Positions 1-10,056 of a stretch of 21,340 nt of DNA are shown here, piece by piece. The notes under the pieces were generated by a model. The model was not told where the DNA came from. It saw only the letters and a list, made by a program, of their open reading frames with translations, and did no database searches. Numbering within the stretch: the stretch's first letter is position 1; the number at the start of each line of letters is the position of its first letter. The stretch covers positions 1-21,340 of the forward strand of contig CAXHKQ010000206.1 in assembly GCA_964017145.1 (NCBI GenBank), read 5' to 3'. This DNA is from Agrocybe praecox (taxonomy: Eukaryota; Basidiomycota; Agaricomycetes; Agaricales; Agrocybaceae). A program made the position numbers and the translations under genes.

Positions 1-1758
1 TGCAGGCTGGAAAAATGGGCGCACAAATTGCCGAAGCAATTGTTCTGTCGTCTGTATGCAAAGCGCACGCGGAATTCATTCAATTATATGCGCGTGTGTG
101 TCGGTGTGCGTGCGTTTGGCGTGCGCGCGACACATATACGAAATTTGCATATATTTTTTATGTGTGCGCTTTGTTCCATTTGAGATGGGACTAAATGTTT
201 GTACGTGTACGGCGAGGGATGTCGCATTTTCTTTACGATAATGTGCTGGCGTCATCAGATAACCATGTTCGGTCGCACATGGATGAACAAACAGAAACAC
301 ACTGGCATTGGATACAAATTGTTGCAAATTAATGTTATCAATTTAATTTGCCAAGCTCGTTCCTTCTATTTTTTCAACGACATCAGTTCATGATCTGTGC
401 GCCCTTCAGTTGAATGCAACTCGACATTATGTGTATCTCAAGATTATTATGTCGTTGGGTTTAATTGAATCAATGATGGATTTGCTCAACACGTCGCATG
501 CAATTATGCTCGTATGCGCACAGGCGTGACGACGACTATGTATGATAATGCCGTGCAGAATGCGAATATGCATGAGCATATGCATTCCAGCCAATGTATC
601 TGATGAATCAATTTAATGACGATGATTTGAATACCCATGAATCCCCAGCGTATAATCTTTGGTGCACGGGGTGATTTGGGGTTAGATGCGAGTGTCAAGC
701 AAATTAATTCAATGCGACATCAAAAAGCTAATTCGCATCTATCCCGGAGATATCGGAGCATATTGCACCTAATGCCCAGACACAAATCAATCGATCGTGG
801 CAGTTGATTCGATTCCGATTGCACTACGAACTTGAATCAGTAAATTCAACAAATTTATTGGTAAATTTAATGAGAAATTCATGAAGCGCGCCACTTGAAA
901 CTAAATACAAACCTTCGCTTTTTATATCATATCTTATATATGTAGTTTATGCATGTTTGTGGAAATTGTGTTGCCGCTCGATTCGTGAAGAGCAATTTGC
1001 GAGCACGCTCTCGCCAAACGCTTACACTGATTTATGTTGATGGGGTGTGGTGCTAGCGCGCTCGCGTCGCAGCTGCGTTTTTGGGAACATTTTGCCGCTG
1101 GCCCTCGAGTGGTGCGAATTCGCACCGTTTTGAATGTGCGCGCGCAAAAAACTGTTCTAAAGGGCTGGTACTTGTCTGTTAACCGGAAGTGCCTACAAAT
1201 ACACACACTCGCGTGCGCATCCCCAGAAAAAATCCAATATGTAAATGAATATACGGGCTCAAGTGAGTTGCTAGCAGGCGAATATTGAAATATATACTTC
1301 CTAGTAGCAGTGCGCAATAATGGAGCCGCTGGACTCGATTGAGTTGGCCGTATGATTAATAAGCACACAAACACGGTTATACTATGCATGGGGATTCGAA
1401 CATGCGTATTGAATATATGAAGCATGTTTCGTCAATGCCGTGATCAACGGTGCCCCAGAGAATGTAACTCACATTCGATATGTGTATATATCTACTACCT
1501 AGTTCTACATTTTCGCAACGCCCGCAGCCATTCTACGCGCTGCTTTCGTTCGAATGCGCTCCTGTTGTTCTGTGCGTACTAAGAGCACAACACGCACGCT
1601 CGCGCGCGAATATACAACAATCCTATCGTCAGCGCCCAATCTCCATTTCCAGACAACGCGTTAACGTGTTAAACTTGCGACGCAGAACCGCATGGTGCCC
1701 CCAAAGAACCCGGAGCGAACGAAAGTGCGCGCGCGTGCTCGAACGTTTCTGCGGTCTG

Positions 1759-1797
<39 letters not shown>

Positions 1798-2579
1798 ACA
1801 CACAAACACCCATACTCTCTAACACAAGCTCGCATCTGTAATTGCAAGTTTAACCGGGGAGCTGGTGTTGTATGTATATCTACGCGCGAATGTTGCGTGT
1901 ATGCTGGCAACTCGCATCGCATTAATGGACGGATAAAACGTCTTAAGTGGCCCGTTAAAATGCTGGAAGCGGATAGAAATCTCGGCGCGTATGTGTGTTA
2001 TGCGCGCGCACCCGTGTGTGTGTAAGTGTGTGTGTTGGTGTACCCTCGAGCAAACGTACGGCAGTGACAATATCTTTTTCTCGCGTCGCGAGATGCAACG
2101 GAAATCACAGTTTGTGTAGTCGCAGCTCGACACTCGTTCAGCTGCGCTTCGCAACATAATTACCATCTGCGTGCGCTGCGGTTCAGCGCAAGAGACACTA
2201 AATCCGTTGACGATAATCGCCTGGCGTGTGTAATCATGGCACACACAAAAAAAATCGCCGGCAAATGTACGACATTTCACACCCGGAAGCCCATCTCAAC
2301 CCCAACTATGCGAACCGTAATATTTTTATCATTCAAACGCTACGCGCGCGTTGACGCCCTCGCTCGAATCGAAGATCATTCTCGCAATAAGGAAAACTTA
2401 TCACACACATGTGGCGCATCGCGTACGGCTGGCAGACGGGGAAAACGGAGACCAAATGCCGTGCCCAAAATCCGTGCGATACGCTCGGCGCCCGCGTAAC
2501 GACAGCGACTGAACGGAATATGTAGAGTAGATAGTTTTCAATTTGGACATTTGATATATTTCGACGTCTTGTTAGAAAA
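1..2579. other. Gene-free unique sequence with microsatellites
   Basis: I see no supportable gene here. The longest open frames (for example 1480-2025 plus and 934-1425 minus) are rich in Cys, His, Thr and Arg because they run through CA/TG and CG-rich tracts, and they resemble no known domain. The stretch mixes CpG-rich DNA (about 950-2500) with AT-rich DNA (about 300-950). It contains a long CA microsatellite (1760-1793), a shorter TG tract near 2008-2035 and a small GC palindrome at 2080-2092. It could be intron or intergenic DNA, and regulatory sequence cannot be excluded. One short stretch on the minus strand (1930-1950) shows a peptide-level match to 3150-3170 and is reported as a finding. 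Confidence 0.6.
1760..1793. repeat. (CA)n microsatellite
   Basis: An uninterrupted run of about 17 CA dinucleotides, followed by a degenerate CA-rich tail (AGAACACACAAACACC). This is simple sequence and the longest pure CA tract on this strand in the window. It explains the Thr/His-rich and Val/Cys-rich open frames on the two strands. Confidence 0.97.
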
Positions 2580-3020
2580 TACACCTAAACCGCCTATAAC
2601 ACGGAAGATACGTTCCTAAGAAAACCGTTTACTAAAAGAAAAAGAGCCAATACAAAACATGGGATACGTTCCAAGCTGACAAAATTGACCCTTTTCTACT
2701 TTTACAATTCATTGGGATCAATGTTCGATATTTTTTAAGGAGTTATTGTTGTGTTATTCGGCAACACATCAATTGCATCGATTTCATTGCCGTTCATTTT
2801 TTCTATCAATTTGGATCGGCTCGTAAGACGCCGTGATGAGAGATGATTAAATTATCCGACATCATTAGAAGATCCTAGAAAATGTATTTATATTTTTTGT
2901 TCAACATGTAAATCGATTGAAAAACGATGAGAATTTAAATACCATGTTCTAAAAGTATTGATTATTATTATAAGACCGTGTTCTTAGAAACTGTGTTCTA
3001 AAATACAGTGTTTAGATATA
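2580..3020 (+). mobile_element. MITE copy A, 'CACCTAAACC' family (TA-flanked, degraded)
   Basis: First of three copies of a non-autonomous TIR element. The left end starts TA-CACCTAAACC, then reads CTATAACACGG and continues with ATACGTTCCTAAG and ATACGTTCCAAGCTGAC. The same blocks occur in order at the left end of copy B (from 7279) and, inverted, at the right end of copy C (to 10373). The right end (about 2972-3020) carries AAGACCGTGTTCTTAG and GTGTTCTAAAA subterminal motifs and ends in a decayed GTTTAGATA-TA. About 437 bp, with no coding capacity. The TA at both ends fits a Tc1/mariner-type target duplication, which is inference from family knowledge. It lacks the insertion present in copy B and so serves as an empty-site relative. 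Confidence 0.75.
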
Positions 3021-6000
3021 AACATGTTTTCAATCGCAATTAATTTCTATTAGTACCTATAATAAATCTTTCTTTCATCCGTAGTGAAAAAACCAGATGC
3101 ATTGGATTGATTATATATTTCCGAATTGTTAAAATCACACAATAAGTGTCCGTTGAAGACCTTCTACCCTATCGACATGCGTGTAACACGAACATGCGGT
3201 ATGACAACGTGCAGGGTCATACAATGTCGTATACTTAGAATCAAAGCGAATGCCATTGACTGTAGTTTACTTGAGAATGGCGACAGTGTGTGCTGGGGGT
3301 TTTTGACATTTTGGGCGCGTGCACAACGCTTGTTTATGCGAGTCAAGGCTACACGCGACGCCACATGGCTGAGAGGGGATTCGCGCGCACATCCTCCCGT
3401 ACGCATGCACTCGCATAAAAGATTTAGGCAAAAATGCGAACGAGGGGTTAACTGGTTACACGCGATGCCTGATGTGTGTTCACGTGTGTGCGCTCGTCTA
3501 CATATGATCTTTTGTGTGCGGTAATGCGAGAGCAGTCTGAGCGACAGCGGCGGCACGAAAACGAGATGGCCCAATTTCGTTTTCGTTTATCTGCCGCCGC
3601 CGCCGCCGCCAACGACGTGTACACACACTTTCATGGCGTTGGCGCCACCGACCGGGGTTTCGGGGGTTTGCGCATTTAGGTTTGCCTGGCTCCGGAATTC
3701 AGGGCTGGTACCGGTGGTATTTGGCTTTATTCACTCACAAACAATGATACTTCTTAGCCGACGTCATTTTCCTGGCACGCCCTTCGATGCTTATGCTCAT
3801 CTCCGCCGAATACGTAGACGAAGGCAACCCGACGAGCATTGTAAAGTATTGCGCGTTCAACCCCACCGCAGGATGATGACGGTGAACTCGCAGATTAGAT
3901 ATATAGTATAGAGCCGTTCGTGTGGCGGTGTGGCTGGTTTTGGATTTTCTCATTTCCAGCTAACTCGCATAATGCGACAGTGACATCGACAGTTGCGCGC
4001 TTTGGCTCGAGAGTTGATCATAAACTCCGAGAATTATGTGCGGTATGTGCGTGCAACATGATGCTGGGTGACACGACGCGTTCGCTAGTTAGATGGCATA
4101 GCAACTCGATTGTGCGGCGGAGCTGTTCATTGCAGCATGTGTCACACACATCGCGCGCGGGTCATATCCGGCGCACATCATCCGGGCACTGACACGCGGA
4201 GAGAGAGACTAGACATCAACGGAAAACGCTTACTATCAATATTTTCGCCATACGCTTACGCGGGAATTTCACTTTGAATGTGTATTTTCAGTGAGCCATC
4301 GCCATTCATTGCAGGCCGACGAACCGGCCGGTCTGCCTGATGACCGCCATGACATGGTGGCGTCGTTCGTTTGAGCGCCAGTCAGCACGCTTCATGCTGA
4401 GCTTTTGTGATGACTCATGCTCGGCGAGCGGGTCACTTTGTGCTGGCCGATGTAAAATCACTATCATTTAGTTGGATGGATTCTTCTGTGCTGATTGGAG
4501 TTTCGACGTCCGAAATGTGGGCTTTTGATGGGTAAACTAATGACGAAATGTTATAGTTTATTTATCACATAATTTTAACGCGTGTGATGACGATGCGATA
4601 TCCATAGAGTAGCGAAAGGGTTTAAGTTTGTGCGTTCGTTTGTCCGGTTTAACAAACACATATACATATAAACTCATATGAGTTCACGTTTCAACTCGAA
4701 ACATGGGTTACAATAAAATTCAAGCGCCCGACAAAGTAAACCACACAGTGTTGACCGTAGTTCTTATAGCAGGCGTCGACGCTCCTTTTGTGAACCTTAG
4801 AGTGTAGGGACAAGTACCACATTTACCACAACGTTCAATTGTCTCCTCGAAGACCTCGTTTTTCCTAGAGGTGTAACTTCTAAACATGTATCTTCAGTCG
4901 TATGCTACTAACGCCAGCTAGCTTTAGTCCTGCAAATAATCGCGCTGGAAAACAATTTTGATGTTTCGGGTTTCAATCGGTTTCACATGCAAGCGCGGAA
5001 TTTAGTAGAATTTCGCAATGCGAATGATTTTTTGACAAAATGCGCACCGCATTTCAAAAAATCACTTTACGAATTTGTTTTAGCTTCCCATTGCGAAACG
5101 CAAAGTACTTTGCGTTGGTTGAACGGGCCCCTGTTTTAATCATATAACAAGCATGATAATTATGTATATTGTTGTTTCGAAATAAATTGATGTCATTCGT
5201 CGTTATCGCCCGACATCTTCGCATTATTAGACTAATATCGAGATCAAATAGATACCAATAGTAGTAGGAACTTCAACCCGATCTGATCAATCTTTCGAAG
5301 ATTAGTATTCCACACAGCCAACACAATCGTCTGTATCACATCATGCGGAATTCTGTTGACTGCGACCGACTGAATTGGAGTGAATAATTCGATACGGACG
5401 ACTGCATAGCGAATCCTCTAGGACATTGTATGGTTGGGGCATTGGCATTCAGTCACCGCGATTGACATTTGAATTGCGCACATTGAATTAAACATTTGCC
5501 TACACGCTTTGCTGAATGCTGCTGCTGCTGCCGCTGGCGATATACCGTTCCAACGGAGGCATCCGTGGGACGAAAAAAAAAATCACCATCATTTTTGTGA
5601 CATTTCCATTACCGATATTAAACGATTTCATGCGGAACCGACCGAAATCGACCGGCACACGCCCGCACGCCGAAGTAATCGCTCGTTCGCTCGCAATTTT
5701 TAATATCCAAGCGCTTGTATTGTGTGCGTGCGTTTTTCATTCGTTTCAAATCAATGAGACCCAGAGAACGTTTGCTCCTGATGGTTACGGCGAAAATCTC
5801 GCACGCCCATCGATCTCGCCGGTGACACGATTAGAACGAACACCACCACCGCCACCATCACCATCGTCGCCACCGCAACGCAATTTATAGTCTGCCCAAT
5901 ATTTCACCGGCCGTAATCGCGGATAATATTTACCGATTAATATGCGCCCGAGCGGAAAATACAACATATACATATACATAACCACACTACTACAGTCGCC

Positions 6001-7276
6001 CTCGGACCAGAGGGGGTTGGTCTGGGGAGCGGGTGGCGTGAGACACAAAACAATCGGGGCTTTGCGCACGGCGGCTCGGCGAACAATAAACACAACAGCG
6101 GCGAGTACATGCGATATTTGTACATCAGATACAGTCGATGCCGTCGGTCGGTTAATCGGTTGGACTTGCGGCAGTGTGGCAGCATCGCGCGCTTGCGTGC
6201 ACGCGTTCGTGCATCATAATCCGCTTTCCATATAAATCGCTGTGTGTGGATCACGCCGGCCGCTGATGCGGCTGCGGCTCAATCGCGTCGGTGTGAACGG
6301 GCACACGCGTCTCGCGCGCGCGCTGATGCATATTGACCATCGATTTGTTCGACAATAAATCAATCATTCGCCGCCAGCGACGCCGCCCATGCCGCCACCA
6401 CCACCTACTCCACCTAACGCGCATCGTCGATGCCCCACCGCCACCGATGCCGCCATCTCATCGGGGCGCGCGTTTGCGCGTTTCATTGCCGGACAACAAA
6501 ACGCCGTGACCGCAGCGAACAACCGCACGGCATCATAAATCATGATATCGCTTCACCACCACCGTCGCCGCCGCCAACCAACCAACCGAACGTGTACACA
6601 TTGTACTACTGTACTGCTGCTGCTGCTGTGTGCGCTGCGCAGAGTGCGCCAGAAAGCTCGCGGCCGTGATGCCGGTGACTGGTTGCATGCACAGCACACA
6701 CTCGCAGGCCGGCGGCCGGGCGGTTTACGACGACAGCGGCGCGCACTCGGACGTCAACAACATCGACACATTCGGAGCACACAATGCATCCGGCATCCGA
6801 CACCGATATTACACATTACACATCGGATGATAAGTCAGTGGGATGACATATGGTGCTAAAAGGATGAATACAAACAGTTCTTTGGATGTAAAGAATACAA
6901 TTCGAATAAATCAGTTCAACGAAACTTCACGAGTTGATAAATCGTAGCAATTCAATGTAAAATCGCCGTTGATGTAGAATTGTCCAACACATTTTTTTCA
7001 ATACCAAGTTTATATAAAAATACCGGCACTCTGCTTGGAACGAAAATCGAAGGCATGTGTTCACGTCGTTTAAAAATCGGACACTTTTTCTCGAGAACCT
7101 GCGTAACACAATATTCGACATATTTCGAAACATATATTTTCTAACGTTCTTCAACTTTGTAGAACATAGTTTGAGAACAAATGTTTACGAACAACTTTAT
7201 CAGCTATGTGTGGCCCTGCCATTATCATTGTTTTCTGCAACGCATAGAAATGTGCCTAGTTGCGTAAAATCTCAAG
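3021..7276. other. Gene-free unique sequence with simple repeats
   Basis: No supportable gene. Visible structure includes a (GCC)n tract near 3591-3611, a (GCT)n tract near 5516-5532, CCA/CCG-rich stretches at about 5842-5880 and 6385-6460, and a fold-back with a 20-bp palindrome at 5009-5116. Open frames here (3126-3524, 3164-3574, 5516-5890, 5937-6254) are overlapping shadows on both strands without recognisable domains. From about 6840 to 7276 the sequence becomes AT-rich as it nears MITE copy B. The GC-rich parts could hold regulatory DNA, but I cannot point to a specific element. Confidence 0.55.
5009..5116. repeat. Fold-back region ending in a perfect 20-bp palindrome
   Basis: Left half contains TTTCGCAATG followed by TGATTTTTTGACAAAATGCG. 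The right half contains the approximate reverse complement (CGCATTTCAAAAAATCA, then CATTGCGAAA). It is followed at 5097-5116 by the perfect palindrome AACGCAAAGTACTTTGCGTT. This could be the core of a worn small fold-back transposon. No flanking target duplication is identified, so the boundaries are arbitrary. Confidence 0.45.
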
Positions 7277-8230
7277 TACACCTAAACCTCCTAAAACACG
7301 GTAGATACGTTCCTGAGGAAACCATGTTATAGCAAAACCGCGTTCTGGAAGACATGGAGCCCATACAAAAACAGGCGATACGTTCCAAGCTTAAAAAGCG
7401 GACCCAAAAAACCCTAAATACTTCGTTCATGGTGTAAATAAATTAATCAAGTGTTTTATCGCACATTTATTGTTTGTATAATCCATTATGATCAATGTTC
7501 ATCAAACAATTCTTGAAAATACCGAGTATAAAAATGTTTAAAATTTGCGTGTAGGGGAAGTGCGTCTAGGTTGAACCACCGTCTAGGTTGAACCATTGCG
7601 TTTACTTCATTTATCAATATGGAAATACAAATGTTGATGAAGAAGAATATCATGTCTCATTGACAGCCAACTTTTCACGAAAAAATCTATTCAGTTCTCG
7701 GGCTGTGGATGTCGTCTAAAATCGTGGTGATATATAGTGTCAACGCGTGTCCGGTGAATCGCGCTCCATCAGCATACAAACAAGGACTCGCCACTGTCAG
7801 CATTAAAAATGTGTATTAGAGCTTCTATTGAATAGTATGCTTAAAAAAATATATCAAAATCTTGATGCATTGGGCCGTAGTAACACAATTTGTAAAATTA
7901 TTGCATGTCGTCTAGGTTGAACCATTCAAAGTCGTGTAACAAGTTATCCTTGAGGTTGATATTGAAATGATATACGGCAAAATTGGGCCCAAAAGATGGA
8001 CCTTTCATTCCAGATGCTCAGATTTGGAAAAATAATTACAGAAGTTATGAGCAAGACTGGTAACTATGTCCAACCTAGACGCACTTCCCCTACATGAAAA
8101 TCGACGGAAAAACGATTAATGCTTGAGAAAAATACCGTGTTTTAAAAGTTTTCACCGTGTTATACAAGGTTTCGGGAGAATTTTTTAAGACCGTGTTCTA
8201 AAAAACCGTGTTATAGGAGGTTTAGGTGTA
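7277..8230 (+). mobile_element. MITE copy B, 'CACCTAAACC' family, with nested insertion
   Basis: The best-preserved termini of the family. The left end reads TA-CACCTAAACCTCCTAAAAC and the right end is its near-perfect inverted copy GTTATAGGAGGTTTAGGTG-TA, a TIR of about 23 bp with one mismatch. Flanking TA fits a TA target duplication; the hexamer TCTCAA also occurs on both sides (7270-7275 and 8231-8236), probably by chance. Subterminal ACACGG/CCGTGT motifs recur (for example 8138-8210). The interior block with GATCAATGTTC (about 7491-7501) matches copy A. About 950 bp including a nested element of about 540 bp, so the original was roughly 410 bp, similar to copy A. No coding capacity. Confidence 0.88.
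7552..8092 (+). mobile_element. Nested TA-flanked MITE with GGGGAAGTGCGTC termini
   Basis: Starts TA-GGGGAAGTGCGTCTAGGTTG and ends with the inverted copy CAACCTAGACGCACTTCCCC-TA, a TIR of 20 bp or more, with the TA presumably the target duplication. The motif GTCTAGGTTGAACCA recurs subterminally at about 7564 and 7581 and again near 7908, as expected if it is a transposase-binding site (inference). No open frame of note. It sits inside MITE copy B. Copy A keeps a related unbroken sequence (TTCAACATGTAAATCG, about 2901-2916) where B reads TGCGTG-TA…TA-CATGAAAATCG, which supports a discrete later insertion. Confidence 0.88.
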
Positions 8231-8537
8231 TCTCAATAAAAAATATCATTCAATAAATCCAAAAATACAAGTAGTTCTGAGAATTATGTTTCTATTTGAT
8301 TTTATTATATTAAACATAAACACATTATATGGAATAGGCCACTCCACAAATCTTAAAACAGAGAAAAATTGTAGGCCTTCTTCGAAAGTTAAAACGTCTT
8401 CACCATGTATAACTATTAACATTCATAAGATATTCAATCGTTATTTTGTGCATAAGCGTGTATCGGTATGCAATATATTTCAAAAAACATCAATATCGAA
8501 CTATTCCTTCTATTCTATTGCTAAATGTTCCTACCTT
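8231..8537. other. AT-rich spacer between MITE copies B and C
   Basis: About 300 bp of AT-rich sequence between two transposon copies. One open frame (8226-8540 plus) runs through it, beginning in the MITE end. Its product has no recognisable domain, signal peptide or membrane pattern, and I do not treat it as a gene. No internal repeat structure was noticed. Confidence 0.6.
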
Positions 8538-9007
8538 TAAACCCAAACCTCCTAGAATACGGTCTTAAAGAACACGGTTTTTTAGAAAAATCCCAGAGCA
8601 TAAGACCTCCTTTTAAATTATAGGTACTTGAAGACGGGGGTTACATTGGATTAGAATACCTCTGTCAGTATAGTCCTAAATGTCGACAATTTTTAGATGA
8701 ATAGTCATAAACTAAGCAACTTAATTTCCAAACTGTTGCAATTGCGTTCTCTTCCTTTTATGTATTTTGTTATGTATCTTTTCCACATTACCCTAGAGGT
8801 AGATACAAAAAATGCGTTTTTTTGCCATGATGACATTTCTATGTGCCTCAGTAAAGCTCGTTTTCAATTGTGCAGCGAAAACAGCATTTGTGACGCTTCA
8901 ATCAAAACGCCTGCATTCATGTTCTGACCATTTTCAATTCGAGTTTGTTTTGTATCAGAGGCCACACACGATGCGTAGACTATTTGTTGAGAAGTCATCC
9001 AAGTAAC

Positions 9008-9080
9008 TGTGGCTCAGACGATTGAGTGTTAGCTTCACAAGCATGTTACTTCAGCGTGGTGAGTTCGAATCCCAGCAATG
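9008..9080 (+). repeat. tRNA-like segment with A and B boxes (SINE head or tRNA relic)
   Basis: An A-box-like TGGCTCAGACGATTG (9010-9024) is followed about 37 bp later by a B-box GAGTTCGAATCC (9061-9072), the spacing of a pol III type 2 promoter in a tRNA. A four-base D stem (GCTC with GAGT) can be drawn. The T stem and acceptor stem do not pair well, so this is not a functional tRNA. A tRNA-derived SINE head is the likeliest origin. No poly-A or target duplication of its own is evident. Confidence 0.6.
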
Positions 9081-9163
9081 GGAATATTTTGTTTGAAATT
9101 AAGAAATTCCACAGCGAACATCGCGAATACAGCGAATACAATATTACAAGCACTCTCAGAGCT

Positions 9164-9235
9164 GACGAAAAACCTGTTCATGACGAAAAACCTGTTCATG
9201 GCGTAAAACCTGATCATGACGAAAAATCGGTTCGC
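9164..9235 (+). repeat. 18-bp tandem repeat, four units
   Basis: Units start at 9164, 9182, 9200 and 9218. Units 1 and 2 are identical (GACGAAAAACCTGTTCAT), unit 3 has three changes, and unit 4 diverges in its second half. The period is a multiple of three, so the open frame stays open, but there is no other sign of coding. It lies just downstream of the tRNA-like segment and could be a minisatellite-like body repeat of the same element. Confidence 0.9.
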
Positions 9236-9463
9236 CGACTCATGATATGTTTCTGCCTGTCCACTAAGAATGTGGTTGTAACCCCCTTCAAAACGGTCTG
9301 CAAAAAGTCACCCGAAACCTTATATAACACGGCCAAAACTTTCCAGACACGGTATTTTTCCCAACTTTTCGAAGTTTTCTCTCTAATTTCCATGTAAAAA
9401 AAAATCAGAACTCTTTTTTCGAAAGTTTTGAGTTTTCAAGCTTATTTTGATGATGCTATAATA

Positions 9464-10056
9464 CAGTAAAACCTCCCTAAGCCGGAATCGCACGGGACCG
9501 AAAAAAAATTCCGGCTTAGCGGAGTTTCCGGCTTAGGGAGGTCTTTTTTCAAGACCTAATAAAATCTCGAATAACGGAACATATGGAACGTGAGTTCAAC
9601 GTGTATTAGAATACCCGTGAAATCCATAATTCCACAAATAAACTGTTTGAAGTTATTCTATTCTACTATTTTTGTAGCTTCAAGGTAATTCGATGAAAAA
9701 TATTTTTGTCGAATACTTCGATTTAAAATTTCGCACAATTTGTAACGAGTCATAGCGATTCTTGTAAGTCGGAAATGCAGAAAAACAGATGGTTCAAACT
9801 GTAGTTACATTTAAACTGTTTCTATAGTGATTTCGACTGATGATTTTATATGAAAAAAACAACATTTTCCGTCTTACAGAGGTTCAATGAACACAGAAAA
9901 TTTGTAAAATGGATTCCGTTTCCGGCTCAGAGAGTTTCCGGCTTACAGAGGTCGATTTTCATACAAATCGTGTTCAAGGTTCTCGGGACCGAACAAATTT
10001 TCCGGCTTAGCGAGAATTCCGGCTTAGGGAGGTTCCGGCTTAGGGAGGTTTTACTG
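9464..10056. mobile_element. Pogo-like MITE with 24-bp perfect TIRs
   Basis: Left end CAGTAAAACCTCCCTAAGCC then GGAA; the right end is its exact inverse complement, a perfect TIR of 24 bp. Both ends are flanked by TA (9462-9463 and 10057-10058), the duplication used by pogo/Tigger and other Tc1/mariner-type elements. A CAGTxxAACC start is typical of the pogo group (established knowledge). Subterminal copies of CCGGCTTAGNGAG occur repeatedly, near 9511-9540, 9919-9950 and 10000-10048, in both ends. The motif CGGGACCG occurs near each end (about 9493 and 9984). 593 bp with no transposase. Perfect TIRs suggest it is younger than the host MITE copy C. Confidence 0.93.

Larger units (their letters stand above)
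8636..9286. mobile_element. Probable nested TIR element (possibly hAT-like)
   Basis: The sequence interrupting copy C starts GGGGGTTACA and ends with the inverted TGTAACCCCC-like sequence (9277-9286), a short TIR of about 10 bp. The flanking 8-mers TTGAAGAC (left) and TTCAAAAC (right) match at 6 of 8 positions and could be a worn 8-bp target duplication, the size typical of hAT elements. The interior has a tRNA-like pol III promoter (9010-9072) and an 18-bp tandem repeat (9164-9235). The 76- and 123-residue open frames show no transposase motifs. Alternatively this is two or more separate insertions, for example a SINE fragment within unique DNA. Confidence 0.45.

Noticed and set aside
1480..2025. 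181-residue open frame, the longest in the window
   Set aside because: It runs through the CA microsatellite, shows Arg/Cys/His-rich composition, has an overlapping open frame on the other strand, and contains no known domain.
7270..8236. 6-bp TCTCAA target duplication around MITE copy B
   Set aside because: An extra G separates it from the left TIR, and TA is present at both ends of all copies, so a TA duplication is simpler.
9008..9080. Functional tRNA gene
   Set aside because: The A and B boxes are good, but the T and acceptor stems do not pair, so it is only tRNA-like.
9164..9235. CRISPR-like repeat array
   Set aside because: Units are contiguous with no spacers and sit in a eukaryotic transposon context; this is a plain tandem repeat.
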